From contig NZ_JAHDAC010000003.1 in assembly GCF_018499505.1 (NCBI RefSeq), forward strand, positions 186,001 to 250,000: a stretch of 64,000 bases of DNA, read 5' to 3'. The notes under the pieces were generated by a model that was not told where the DNA came from, made no database searches, and worked only from the letters and a program-made list of their open reading frames with translations. Shown piece by piece: positions 8,202 through 16,098 of this stretch (position 1 is its first letter; each line of letters begins with the position of its first letter). The stretch is from Streptococcus parasanguinis. Its GTDB lineage: Bacteria > Bacillota > Bacilli > Lactobacillales > Streptococcaceae. A program made the position numbers and the translations under genes.

Positions 8202-8210
8202 ATTATACCA
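8202..8210 (-). promoter_or_regulatory. Extended -10 promoter for the oxidoreductase-helicase unit
   Basis: On the minus strand TGGTATAAT matches the extended -10 form, about 30 bases before the oxidoreductase ATG. The -35 region is poor. Confidence 0.6.
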
Positions 8211-8237
8211 TGAAAAGGGGGAGGGGACAGTATAAAG

Positions 8238-8266
8238 TAGAAAATATGCACTGATTATTGTATAAT
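8238..8266 (+). promoter_or_regulatory. Promoter at the head of the polysaccharide locus
   Basis: TATAAT at 8261-8266 with a weak -35 (TAGAAA, 8238-8243) 17 bases upstream. The predicted start of transcription is at about 8273, one or two bases before the first ATG of the next gene. Confidence 0.5.
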
Positions 8267-8274
8267 GAAGTGAT

Positions 8275-9009
8275 ATGCTTAGAAGGGAAAACATAGGATT
8301 GAGAACTTCAGAATTGCTAATTATTATTCCTGCTTATAATGAAAGTGGAAATATTGAAAAGACAATCAAGATGATTAAAGAACATACGCCTGAATTTGAT
8401 TATGTGATTATCAATGATTGCTCTACAGATCATACACTTGAAATCTGTAGAAAAAATGATTTTAATGTTATCGATTTGCCTATTAATTTAGGAATAGGTG
8501 GTGCTGTCCAAACTGGTTATCAATATGCAGTTAAAAATGGCTATCAATATGCTGTTCAAGTGGATGGAGATGGTCAGCATAATCCTGAATTTATCAGAAA
8601 GATGCTTCAAGTCCTTCAAGAGAAGAATGTGAACATGGTGATTGGCTCTCGTTTCATTGAAAATCAAGGTTTCCAATCCTCCTTCGCGCGACGGATTGGA
8701 ATTTCATTTTTTGAAAAATTAATTAAGATTTTAACCGGTCAAAAGGTAACAGATCCAACCTCAGGATTGCGGGTGGCTGATCGAAAAGTGATTGAAGAAT
8801 TTGCTAAACAATATCCAAGTGATTATCCAGAACCAGAGACGATTGTGTCCCTCTTAACCTCAGGCTATTCCGTTGCAGAAGTACCGGTCTTGATGAACGA
8901 GCGAGAACACGGAGAATCATCGATTACATTTAGTAAGTCTGTTTACTATATGATAAAAGTGACAATGGCAATGCTACTGGCTAGAATTGGTGGAGGATAT
9001 AAGAAATAA
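8275..9009 (+). CDS. Polyprenyl-phosphate sugar synthase, GT2 (GacI/DPM1-like)
   Basis: About 244 residues. GT2 fold: I-I-I-P-A-Y-N-E at the N-terminus, N-D-C-S-T-D, then V-D-G-D-G-Q-H (the metal-binding acidic motif), and a D-P-T-S-G-L-R-V motif typical of dolichol-phosphate-mannose synthase-like enzymes. Such enzymes put a sugar on undecaprenyl phosphate at the inner membrane face. The next gene encodes a DUF2304 membrane protein, the same pairing as GacI/GacJ in the group A carbohydrate locus, so Und-P-GlcNAc synthesis is a fair guess. Start uncertain: ATG at 8275 sits on the predicted transcription start, while a TTG at 8299 has an AGAAGGG site 11 bases before it. Confidence 0.85.
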   Translation: MLRRENIGLRTSELLIIIPAYNESGNIEKTIKMIKEHTPEFDYVIINDCSTDHTLEICRKNDFNVIDLPINLGIGGAVQTGYQYAVKNGYQYAVQVDGDGQHNPEFIRKMLQVLQEKNVNMVIGSRFIENQGFQSSFARRIGISFFEKLIKILTGQKVTDPTSGLRVADRKVIEEFAKQYPSDYPEPETIVSLLTSGYSVAEVPVLMNEREHGESSITFSKSVYYMIKVTMAMLLARIGGGYKK

Positions 9010-9010
9010 C

Positions 9011-9346
9011 ATGCTAAATATTTGGTTAACCCTTATTGTAATTATTTTTATCGTTTATATTCTACGCCTAGTTGCAAAGAAAGTCGTTGAACTGAGAAAT
9101 GTCATTTCTTGGCTCATTCTTTGTTTGCTATCGTTGCCAGTCATTTGGTTTCCTAATTTGATTGGAGCAATATCTTCATTTCTTGGTATTCAGACGCTAA
9201 GTAACTTTATTTTTTTATTAAGTACATTTTTATTAATATTTTTAATTTTTTCATTGACTTATACTGTATCAAAGCAATCCGTTCAGATTAAGAAGCTTTC
9301 ACAAACTATAGCTTTACTAAGAAGTGAGAATGAAAATGAACAATAA
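9011..9346 (+). CDS. DUF2304 membrane protein (GacJ-like)
   Basis: 111 residues from the ATG at 9011, one base after the previous stop. Three hydrophobic segments (about 3-22, 32-50 and 63-85) are followed by a charged helical end. Size, topology and position after a DPM1-like synthase match the DUF2304 family; GacJ of Streptococcus pyogenes is a member that stimulates its GacI partner. A GGAGG about 13 bases upstream can serve translation; a TTG start at 8987 is the alternative. The 3' end overlaps the flippase gene. Confidence 0.8.
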   Translation: MLNIWLTLIVIIFIVYILRLVAKKVVELRNVISWLILCLLSLPVIWFPNLIGAISSFLGIQTLSNFIFLLSTFLLIFLIFSLTYTVSKQSVQIKKLSQTIALLRSENENEQ

Positions 9347-10613
9347 AGCAAATAGGAGTATTTATTTTTGGAATTTTGCAGGAAATATAGCAGCAGCTGC
9401 AGTCTCAATATTGTATTTGATTATTGTCTCTCGTTATACTTCCGCAAGTGATGCTGATAATTTTAGTTTGGCTTATGCAATTGGGAATCTCTGGATTGTC
9501 ATTGGTATGTTTCAAGTAAGAAATTATCAGGCGACTGACTTGAAAGAAGCTTACTCGTATTTGGAATACTGGTTAACTAGGGTTATTACAGTTTGTTTGA
9601 TGTTAGTTACATTATTTCCATATTTACTTTTTAGTGGAAATAATGTTGGAAAAGGGGATTTATTTTTAATTATAATCCTAACGGTGCTTTATCGTTCTTG
9701 TGACGCTTTTTCTGATTTATTCCAAGGGTTATTTCAACAACATGAACGTTTAGATATTGCAGGGAAATTAATGGTGCTTCGTTATAGTTTAAGCACAATC
9801 ATTCTCCTAATTAGTTTGTTACTTTCAAATTCTTTAATTTTTTCTTTAATTTGTTTATGTTTTTTTAATGTTCTTTTTGTTTTTGGGGGTGATTACATCC
9901 AATCCAAACAAATAAGAACGATACCTTTTAATCAGATTTCATCTGCTACATTTAAGCGATCAATTAGCATCATAAAAACTTGCCTTCCATTGTTTGTCAA
10001 CGGCTTTTTATTGGTATATGTATTGAATTATCCAAAACAAGTGATTGATAAATTGCTAGTAGAGGGCGTATTACGTGAAGGTGCTCAAAGAGATTTCAGT
10101 ATTCTATTCATGCCTGTTTTCTTTATGAGTTTATTTGTATTAGCGCTAAGACCGTTAATAACCGATTTGGCAAAACAATGGTCAGAAAAAAGATTTCATA
10201 CATTTAATGCTATGATTCGTAAGATTTTATTATTGCTTATGATTTTGGGACTAGTAGTATCAATACTGGCCTATTTGATAGGGATTCCTATTTTGAATAT
10301 TATAAGTGGTATTGATTTATCAAATTATAGTTTATTACTTACTATTTTAGTGCTTTCCGGCTTTTTATATTCTATAGCTTCTGTCATAGGTGATTTTTTA
10401 ATCATATTGAGGAAACAAGTCTATCTACTCTATGTTTATGCCGCAATGGCGTTATTGACGAATATTCTTACGCCTATAGCGATGAGGGAGTTTGGCTTGT
10501 TTGGAGCAGGGCTTAGTTTTGTTATTGTTATGTTGTTTTACACCATTGCTAGTTGGATTGTCTTTGTAATTATGAGAAGGAAGGAGATTCAAAAATATGA
10601 ATCAGTGGAATGA
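9330..10613 (+). CDS. Polysaccharide flippase-like membrane protein (MOP/Wzx type, GacK-like)
   Basis: About 427 residues with 12 predicted hydrophobic segments spread over the whole length and a start typical of the MOP exporter family. In this setting it would flip the polyprenyl-phosphate sugar made by the two upstream genes to the outside, as proposed for GacK. The start lies inside the previous gene (overlap about 17 bases); ATG codons at 9330 and 9336 are both possible. Its 3' end overlaps the next glycosyltransferase by 17 bases, so the first four genes form one tightly coupled unit. The gene is AT-rich compared with rmlD and rgpA. Confidence 0.82.
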   Translation: MKMNNKANRSIYFWNFAGNIAAAAVSILYLIIVSRYTSASDADNFSLAYAIGNLWIVIGMFQVRNYQATDLKEAYSYLEYWLTRVITVCLMLVTLFPYLLFSGNNVGKGDLFLIIILTVLYRSCDAFSDLFQGLFQQHERLDIAGKLMVLRYSLSTIILLISLLLSNSLIFSLICLCFFNVLFVFGGDYIQSKQIRTIPFNQISSATFKRSISIIKTCLPLFVNGFLLVYVLNYPKQVIDKLLVEGVLREGAQRDFSILFMPVFFMSLFVLALRPLITDLAKQWSEKRFHTFNAMIRKILLLLMILGLVVSILAYLIGIPILNIISGIDLSNYSLLLTILVLSGFLYSIASVIGDFLIILRKQVYLLYVYAAMALLTNILTPIAMREFGLFGAGLSFVIVMLFYTIASWIVFVIMRRKEIQKYESVE

Positions 10614-11379
10614 TCATACATTTGTAATCTGTGCTTACGGGGATAGCCCTTATTTAGAGGATTGTTTAAAGTCGTTATTAAGCCAAACCGTAAAAAGTAA
10701 TATCATTTTGTATACCTCTACTCCAAGTGAATTTATCGAAAGTATTTGCCAAAAATATGCCATTCCGGTTAATACAAGTGTAGGTGGTGGGATTGGGAAA
10801 GATTGGAATAATGCTTTATCATTTGTTACTACCCAATATGCTACAATAGCTCATCAAGATGATTATTATGAGCCAACCTATTTAATGGAAATTCAAGAGA
10901 GGATAAAGAAGCATAAAGATGCTATCATTCTTTATTCTGATTATTTTGAAGAAAAAAATGGAGAGGTCATTAAACCGACTTCAAATCTAAAAATAAAATC
11001 ATTAATGTTAAAAACAATCTCATTATTCCCTAAAACCAAGTGGTGGAGAAATCGTATTCTTGCTTTTGGAAATCCGATTTGTTGCCCTGCTGTAACTTAT
11101 AATTTAGAATTGGTTAAGGGCTTTAGATTTGATGAGGAATGGAGAGTTAGTCTAGATTGGCTTGCCTGGTACCGTTTGGCTAAATTTGATGGCAGATTTG
11201 TATATGTTCCAAAAAAATTAATGTGCCACCGTATTCATGAAGATTCTGAAACGAGTAATACCATTAGTGATAATACTCGAACGAAGGAAGATTACATGAT
11301 GTTTAAACTCTTTTGGCCAAACGGATTAGCGAAATGTTTAAATCGTTTTTATAAAAAGAGTCAGGATACGAATGGTTAA
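10597..11379 (+). CDS. Glycosyltransferase, GT2-like
   Basis: 260 residues. Begins T-F-V-I-C-A-Y-G-D-S-P-Y, a GT-A fold start, with a central A-H-Q-D-D-Y-Y acidic motif for metal and sugar-nucleotide binding, and a C-terminal C-H-R-I-H-E-D-S-E-T-S motif. Cytoplasmic, with no membrane span. Donor and acceptor are unknown. A strong AAGGAAGGAG ribosome site lies within the flippase gene. A decayed paralogue of its 3' third is found at 15539-15782, which shows that this gene type was once present twice in the locus. Confidence 0.85.
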   Translation: MNQWNDHTFVICAYGDSPYLEDCLKSLLSQTVKSNIILYTSTPSEFIESICQKYAIPVNTSVGGGIGKDWNNALSFVTTQYATIAHQDDYYEPTYLMEIQERIKKHKDAIILYSDYFEEKNGEVIKPTSNLKIKSLMLKTISLFPKTKWWRNRILAFGNPICCPAVTYNLELVKGFRFDEEWRVSLDWLAWYRLAKFDGRFVYVPKKLMCHRIHEDSETSNTISDNTRTKEDYMMFKLFWPNGLAKCLNRFYKKSQDTNG

Positions 11380-11477
11380 AGATTGCGTGCTCGAGGTTTG
11401 ATAACAATATAAAAGTTTGAATATCTTAATTATTTGCAAAACTATGGGTTCTATTAAAATATATAAAGGATAAGATT

Positions 11478-12452
11478 GTGAAAGAAGCGCCTAAGATTAG
11501 TGTCATTATTCCAGTATATAATGCAGAATTATATCTCAAAAGATGTATAGATTCCGTTTTGAATCAAAGTTTTAAATCATTTGAAATTATTGCAATTGAT
11601 GATGGTTCAAAGGATAATTCGTTTAAAATATTGAATGAATACCAACAATTTTCTCCAAATATTAGAACTTTGAGTCGAGAAAATAAAGGTGCAGCCTATA
11701 CTAGAAATGAAGGTATCAAGCTTGCAAAAGGTGAATTCATCATGTTTATCGATAGTGATGATTATATAAACCCAGATTACTTGCAGGTGTTTTATGATGA
11801 AATATCAAGTGGGATAGATGATGCAGTTATTGGTGGTCTTCAGAGAGTAAACCAAGAGGGTAAACAACTATTTTCTATCCAATTGGGTAAAGATAAATGG
11901 TCGAAATATAGATCGATTTCACCATGTGCTCGCATCTATAGAAAAAAATTTTTAGTAGATCACGAACTTTCTTTTCCAGATATTCCGTTGGCTGAGGATT
12001 TGTTATTCAGTTTAACGGTCTATACAAAATCTGAAAATATAAGAACTATCCCATATTGTGGATATAATTGGTTTTACAATGAGAATAGTGCATCTAATAC
12101 ATTAAATAAGGGTTTTAATCCAAATTTAGATATCAAGAATGTTCTTGATAAGATAGCAGGGATTATCCCTAAAGATTTTTCTGAAACTAAATTAATTAAA
12201 TTTTTTATAAAAAAATTTACTCTTTATTGGTTATTGGACGGTGGGAGACATTCCACAAGTGAGGAGTTTTTACGTCAATATAAAGAAATTAATGATTGGG
12301 TCAAGATAAATGGAATGAAGTCCACACTTTCTGTTTTTAATCGAGAAATTAGAGATGAGAGATTGATGGTTAAACTAGCTATCTTTACAATGAATTTGAT
12401 TGAAAAAGTCGGTTTATTAAAGCTGTTTGCAAAATTGTATTGTAAAGGATAG
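11478..12452 (+). CDS. Glycosyltransferase family 2
   Basis: 324 residues from a GTG at 11478, seven bases after an AAAGGA site. Classic GT2 start K-I-S-V-I-I-P-V-Y-N, then A-I-D-D-G-S-K-D, N-K-G-A-A-Y-T-R-N-E-G and the F-I-D-S-D-D-Y acidic motif near residue 92. The C-terminal half contains a hydrophobic patch but no clear membrane helix. It would add a sugar to a growing chain; specificity is unknown. About 100 AT-rich bases without other signals precede it. The gene is strongly AT-rich, as are its neighbours to the left. Confidence 0.88.
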   Translation: MKEAPKISVIIPVYNAELYLKRCIDSVLNQSFKSFEIIAIDDGSKDNSFKILNEYQQFSPNIRTLSRENKGAAYTRNEGIKLAKGEFIMFIDSDDYINPDYLQVFYDEISSGIDDAVIGGLQRVNQEGKQLFSIQLGKDKWSKYRSISPCARIYRKKFLVDHELSFPDIPLAEDLLFSLTVYTKSENIRTIPYCGYNWFYNENSASNTLNKGFNPNLDIKNVLDKIAGIIPKDFSETKLIKFFIKKFTLYWLLDGGRHSTSEEFLRQYKEINDWVKINGMKSTLSVFNREIRDERLMVKLAIFTMNLIEKVGLLKLFAKLYCKG

Positions 12453-12508
12453 TTAGAAAAATTATATTTTACCGATAAGATAGTAGCAAATGTTAAAAGG
12501 AGCAATGA

Positions 12509-13435
12509 ATGGTCATATCAGTTGTAGTCCCATGTTTTAACGAGGAAGAATCGATTCCATTATTTTATGAAGAAATGGAACGGGTTCAGACCTTCATGGG
12601 GGAAGAATTTGAATATATTTTTATTAATGATGGGTCTTCTGATAAAACCTTAGATGTTTTACGTGAACTCAATCTCTTGAATCCTTGTGCCCATTATCTT
12701 TCTTTTTCACGGAACTTTGGGAAGGAAGCTGCACTCTATGCTGGCCTCCAACACGCTACAGGAGATTACGTAACGGTCATGGATGTGGACCTACAAGATC
12801 CGCCAGAGTTATTGATCGAAATGAAGCAGAGGTTGGAGGAACAGCCGGATTTAGACTGTGTCGGAACGAGACGCGTAACCCGTGATGGGGAACCACCGAT
12901 CCGCTCTTTCTTTGCACGGATGTTTTATAAATTGATCAATCATATTAGTCAAGTGGAAATGGTTGACGGGGCGCGTGATTTCCGTTTGATGAGTCGTCCG
13001 ATGGTCGATGCGATTCTCGAATTATCTGAGTATAATCGATTTTCTAAAGGGATTTTTGCTTGGGTTGGATTTGAGACTGAGTATTTAGAGTATAAAAATG
13101 TCGAGCGAGTGGCCGGAGAAACCTCTTGGAATTTTTGGTCTCTCTTCAAATATTCTATTGAGGGGATTGTTAATTTTTCAGACGCACCTTTAAATATTGC
13201 CTTTATCGGTGGACTTTTGTCATGGATTTTAGCTTTTATAATGATGGTCTTGATCGTAATTCGAACTCTAGTATTTGGAGATCCAACTTCTGGATGGCCA
13301 TCCCTCATGACTGTGATTCTCTTTCTTGGAGGATTCCAATTGCTAACAATTGGAATTTTGGGTAAATATATTGGTAAAATCTTTTTAGAAACTAAGAATC
13401 GACCAGTCTATGTCATCAAAGAGAAAAGCAAGTAA
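12509..13435 (+). CDS. GtrB-like bactoprenol-phosphate glycosyltransferase
   Basis: 308 residues. GT2 domain: V-V-V-P-C-F-N-E-E-E, N-D-G-S-S-D-K-T, S-F-S-R-N-F-G-K-E-A-A and D-V-D-L-Q-D-P-P. Two C-terminal membrane spans (about 230-255 and 265-290) are typical of GtrB/CsbB enzymes that make undecaprenyl-phosphate-glucose or GlcNAc. This is a second such enzyme beside the one at 8275, so two different side-group donors may be made in this locus. ATG at 12509 follows AAAGGAG by six bases. Base composition is closer to the core genome than its left neighbours. A terminator follows at once. Confidence 0.88.
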   Translation: MVISVVVPCFNEEESIPLFYEEMERVQTFMGEEFEYIFINDGSSDKTLDVLRELNLLNPCAHYLSFSRNFGKEAALYAGLQHATGDYVTVMDVDLQDPPELLIEMKQRLEEQPDLDCVGTRRVTRDGEPPIRSFFARMFYKLINHISQVEMVDGARDFRLMSRPMVDAILELSEYNRFSKGIFAWVGFETEYLEYKNVERVAGETSWNFWSLFKYSIEGIVNFSDAPLNIAFIGGLLSWILAFIMMVLIVIRTLVFGDPTSGWPSLMTVILFLGGFQLLTIGILGKYIGKIFLETKNRPVYVIKEKSK

Positions 13436-13460
13436 AAAGCAGAAAACTTCTGCTTTTTTT
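13435..13460 (+). terminator. Rho-independent terminator before rmlD
   Basis: AAAAGCAGAA (13435-13444) and TTCTGCTTTT (13448-13457) with a three-base loop and T-run to 13460. It begins on the last base of the preceding stop codon. Confidence 0.85.
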
Positions 13461-13462
13461 GC

Positions 13463-13468
13463 TATAAT
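13463..13468 (+). promoter_or_regulatory. rmlD -10 box
   Basis: TATAAT directly after the terminator T-run, 32 bases before the rmlD start codon, followed by an AAAGGAA ribosome site. No separate -35 is clear because the terminator occupies that place. Confidence 0.6.
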
Positions 13469-13500
13469 GATAGGGATAAACCAATTGAAAGGAATTTACC

Positions 13501-14352
13501 ATGATTTTAATTACAGGATCAAATGGTCAACTTGGAACAGAACTTCGCCATTTGTTGGATGAGCGAAATGAAGAATATGTAGCCGTCGATGTGGCTGAAA
13601 TGGATATCACAAATGCAGAGAAAGTAGATAAGGTCTTTGCGGAAGTGAAGCCAACCCTAGTCTACCACTGTGCTGCCTATACAGCTGTCGATGCGGCTGA
13701 AGATGAAGGTAAAGAGTTGGACTATGCCATCAACGTGACTGGTACAGAGAATGTAGCAAAAGCGTCTGAAAAGCATGGTGCAACCTTGGTCTATATCTCA
13801 ACCGACTACGTTTTTGATGGGAATAAGCCAGTTGGTCAAGAATGGGAAGTAGACGATGAACCAGATCCTCAAACAGAGTACGGTCGTACAAAACGTATGG
13901 GGGAAGAATTGGTTGAGAAGCATGTTTCTAACTTCTATATCATCCGTACAGCTTGGGTCTTCGGGAACTACGGTAAGAACTTTGTCTTCACCATGCAAAA
14001 CCTTGCGAGGACTCATAAGACTTTGACCGTTGTAAATGACCAACATGGTCGTCCAACTTGGACACGTACTCTTGCAGAGTTCATGACCTACTTGGCTGAA
14101 AATCGTAAGGAATATGGTTACTATCACTTGTCAAATGATGCAGAAGAAGATACAACTTGGTATGACTTTGCAGTTGAGATCCTCAAAGATACGGATGTAG
14201 AAGTGAAGCCAGTGGATTCCAGCCAATTCCCAGCTAAGGCTAAACGTCCACTTAACTCAACGATGAGCTTGGCAAAAGCGAAAGCAACAGGGTTTGTCAT
14301 TCCAACTTGGCAAGATGCCTTAAAAGAATTTTATAAACAAGAAGTGAAATAA
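13501..14352 (+). CDS. rmlD: dTDP-4-dehydrorhamnose reductase RmlD
   Basis: 283 residues. N-terminal nucleotide-binding motif G-S-N-G-Q-L-G (6-12), S-T-D-Y-V-F-D-G (100-107) and the catalytic pair Y127/K131 in T-E-Y-G-R-T-K. It performs the last step of dTDP-L-rhamnose synthesis, the donor for the rhamnan backbone built by RgpA/RgpB. The other rml genes are not in the window. It has its own -10 box and is flanked by terminators, so it is probably transcribed alone. Composition is less AT-rich than the accessory glycosyltransferases, as expected of a conserved locus gene (gacA in group A streptococci). Confidence 0.95.
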   Translation: MILITGSNGQLGTELRHLLDERNEEYVAVDVAEMDITNAEKVDKVFAEVKPTLVYHCAAYTAVDAAEDEGKELDYAINVTGTENVAKASEKHGATLVYISTDYVFDGNKPVGQEWEVDDEPDPQTEYGRTKRMGEELVEKHVSNFYIIRTAWVFGNYGKNFVFTMQNLARTHKTLTVVNDQHGRPTWTRTLAEFMTYLAENRKEYGYYHLSNDAEEDTTWYDFAVEILKDTDVEVKPVDSSQFPAKAKRPLNSTMSLAKAKATGFVIPTWQDALKEFYKQEVK

Positions 14353-14360
14353 TTAAAATG

Positions 14361-14387
14361 GAAAGATGGTGCGAAACCATCTTTTCA
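14361..14387 (+). terminator. Rho-independent terminator after rmlD
   Basis: AAAGATGGT and ACCATCTTT pair around a short GCGA-type loop, then TTC. Modest T-run, so efficiency may be partial. Confidence 0.7.
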
Positions 14388-14411
14388 TTCGGTAATACAA
14401 TAAGGAGATTT

Positions 14412-15462
14412 ATGAAAGAGCGAAAACTAAATATAGATATACTAAAATGTATTGCAATAGTATTTATAGTAGCTGTGCATTTTTTTCTTCATACCAATTA
14501 TTATGGTCGTTCTTACACCTATAAAAGTATATTTTTATCATCTTTTATTTGGATGTTTTTTATGACCTGTGTTCCCATATTTATCATGACTACAGGTTAT
14601 TTAATGAAAGATAAGACTTATTAGTAAAACTTACTTTATAAAATTACTATCAGTAATTGGAATTTATGCTCTCGCGGCAGCAGTATATACTTTCTTTGAT
14701 ATGAGAGTTTTCAATGAAGAATATTTTGCGAAGTTATTAGAAAATATTTTTTTCTTTAGTCACTATGCGTGGTATGTTAATTTGTATATTGGCTTATACC
14801 TGTTGATCCCTTTCTTGAATGCAGGTTTCAATTCGTTAACTAGCCGTAAGAATCAAGTTGTAGTTTTAGCTATTTTAGTTTTACTAACTATTGTTTCATC
14901 TACTCTTTCATTATTGAACAACAATGAACAAAATTTTTTGATTTTACCGCACATCATTCCAGATTATTGGAAAGGACTCTGGCCTATCACATACTATCTT
15001 CTTGGAGCTTTTCTCGCTTCATCAAATAAGAAGTTGAGTTTCAAGGAACTTGTTATTGTTATTTTCATTCTTGATATTTTAAGTGTTTTTGGGTTAGCAG
15101 GAATATCAGAAACTAGTTTCGGAATCGAATATAGAATTCTTCCGGTATTCCTATTGTCTAGTTTAATCTTTTATTCAGTTATACACTTAAAAGTCTCTAT
15201 AAAAAATGAGTGGTTGAAAAGAGTTATTCTATTTATCTCAAAGAACACTCTTCCTATTTACTTATTGTCTGTGATCGGAGATTTATATTGGTATCCTAAA
15301 ATAATCGCGAAATGGGGGGATTTTGCGAGTATTTTACCGAAATTTCCTTTGATTGTTTTCTTTATGTTATGCCAATCTATATTAATAACGTTTTTATTAT
15401 TAAATGTTTTAAAATTTATACAAACTATATTTAACAATCCAACAATTAAAAGTAGTAAGTAA
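14412..15462 (+). pseudogene. Acyltransferase family 3 membrane protein, frameshifted
   Basis: The N-terminal part (14412-14624) starts M-K-E-R-K-L-N-I-D-I-L-K and contains the acyltransferase-3 features: a first helix with A-V-H-F and a second span ending I-M-T-T-G-Y-L-M. It stops at TAG 14622-14624. Reading on in the next frame from about 14625 gives a continuous membrane protein (L-L-S-V-I-G-I-Y and onward) up to 15462. The two pieces together make one protein of about 350 residues, so a one-base change near 14615-14625 breaks it. Intact members O-acetylate sugars. An ATG at 14701 could yield a truncated product. A sequencing error is possible, but the neighbouring decay favours a real mutation. 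Confidence 0.8.
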
Positions 15463-15538
15463 AAATGTTATTTGAAAATATTTCTATGTGAAATATTTAA
15501 TAACAAAGGCAGTCTCAAAGTTATTTTATCGATATTGA

Positions 15539-15782
15539 GAGAAATTGAAAATCTTCTATTTTGATGAAGGAGCGAGAGTGAGTTTGGATTAGTACGCATG
15601 GTATTAGATCAGTGAGTATAAAGGCCTATACGATAAGGTTATATGCCATCGTATACACGAAAATTCTGAAGCATCAAAAACCATCGCACTTAACACCCGT
15701 GGTAAAGAAGACCTACCAATTCTTCTGGCCTATTTGGATTGCCAAGTTGTTGATGAGACAATATTTGAAGAGCCAACATTAA
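15539..15782 (+). pseudogene. 3' remnant of a glycosyltransferase related to the gene at 10597
   Basis: Frame from 15539 reads F-D-E-G-A-R-V-S-L-D, stop, Y-A-W-Y, stop, then C-H-R-I-H-E-N-S-E-A-S-K-T-I and N-T-R-G-K-E-D; after a one-base shift near 15712 it continues Y-Q-F-F-W-P and ends L-K-S-Q-H at TAA 15780-15782. This lines up along its length with the C-terminal third of the intact enzyme at 10597-11379 (F-D-E-E-W-R-V-S-L-D-W, C-H-R-I-H-E-D-S-E-T-S, N-T-R-T-K-E-D). Two stops, one of them at a Trp codon position, and one frameshift mark decay. The 5' two thirds are gone. Confidence 0.85.
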
Positions 15783-15815
15783 AATAATTAGTTTGTTTAT
15801 GATTAGGAGGAAAAA

Positions 15816-15940
15816 ATGAAAAACAGTAAAAGATTTTATTTATTATATATTTATTGTGACTGTGTTGTTTGCAATACAGTATTAGAAAGTACTTAGTGTA
15901 CATTTAAGATTAATTTTTATAATAAAGCGAATCTAAATCT
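15816..15940 (+). pseudogene. Possible 5' remnant of a membrane protein gene
   Basis: A strong AGGAGG ribosome site precedes an ATG at 15816 that encodes only 26 residues (M-K-N-S-K-R-F-Y and onward). Shifting frame near 15835 gives Y-I-F-I-V-T-V-L-F-A-I-Q-Y, stop, K-V-L-S-V-H-L-R-L-I-F-I, a hydrophobic helix followed by a basic stretch. This looks like the start of a multi-spanning protein broken by a frameshift and a stop. Family not identified. The rest of the 15463-16098 gap holds the glycosyltransferase remnant at 15539-15782 and AT-rich sequence with no further signals. Confidence 0.4.
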
Positions 15941-16098
15941 TTAGAATAGTCAATGCTATCGGAATGAAATCGTTTAATAGCTAAATAGTGTTATTATCTT
16001 TCTTACATTACGTTCTAAAAAGTATATCTTACCAAATTTTGAATAGAAAAGGTCTATTATTCAGGCTTAGTTAAACACACATAAAAAAGGTCGATACA

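Noticed and set aside
11380..11477. Possible promoter before the GTG-start glycosyltransferase at 11478
   Set aside because: Several AT-rich hexamers but no pair with correct spacing; I see nothing firm in this gap.
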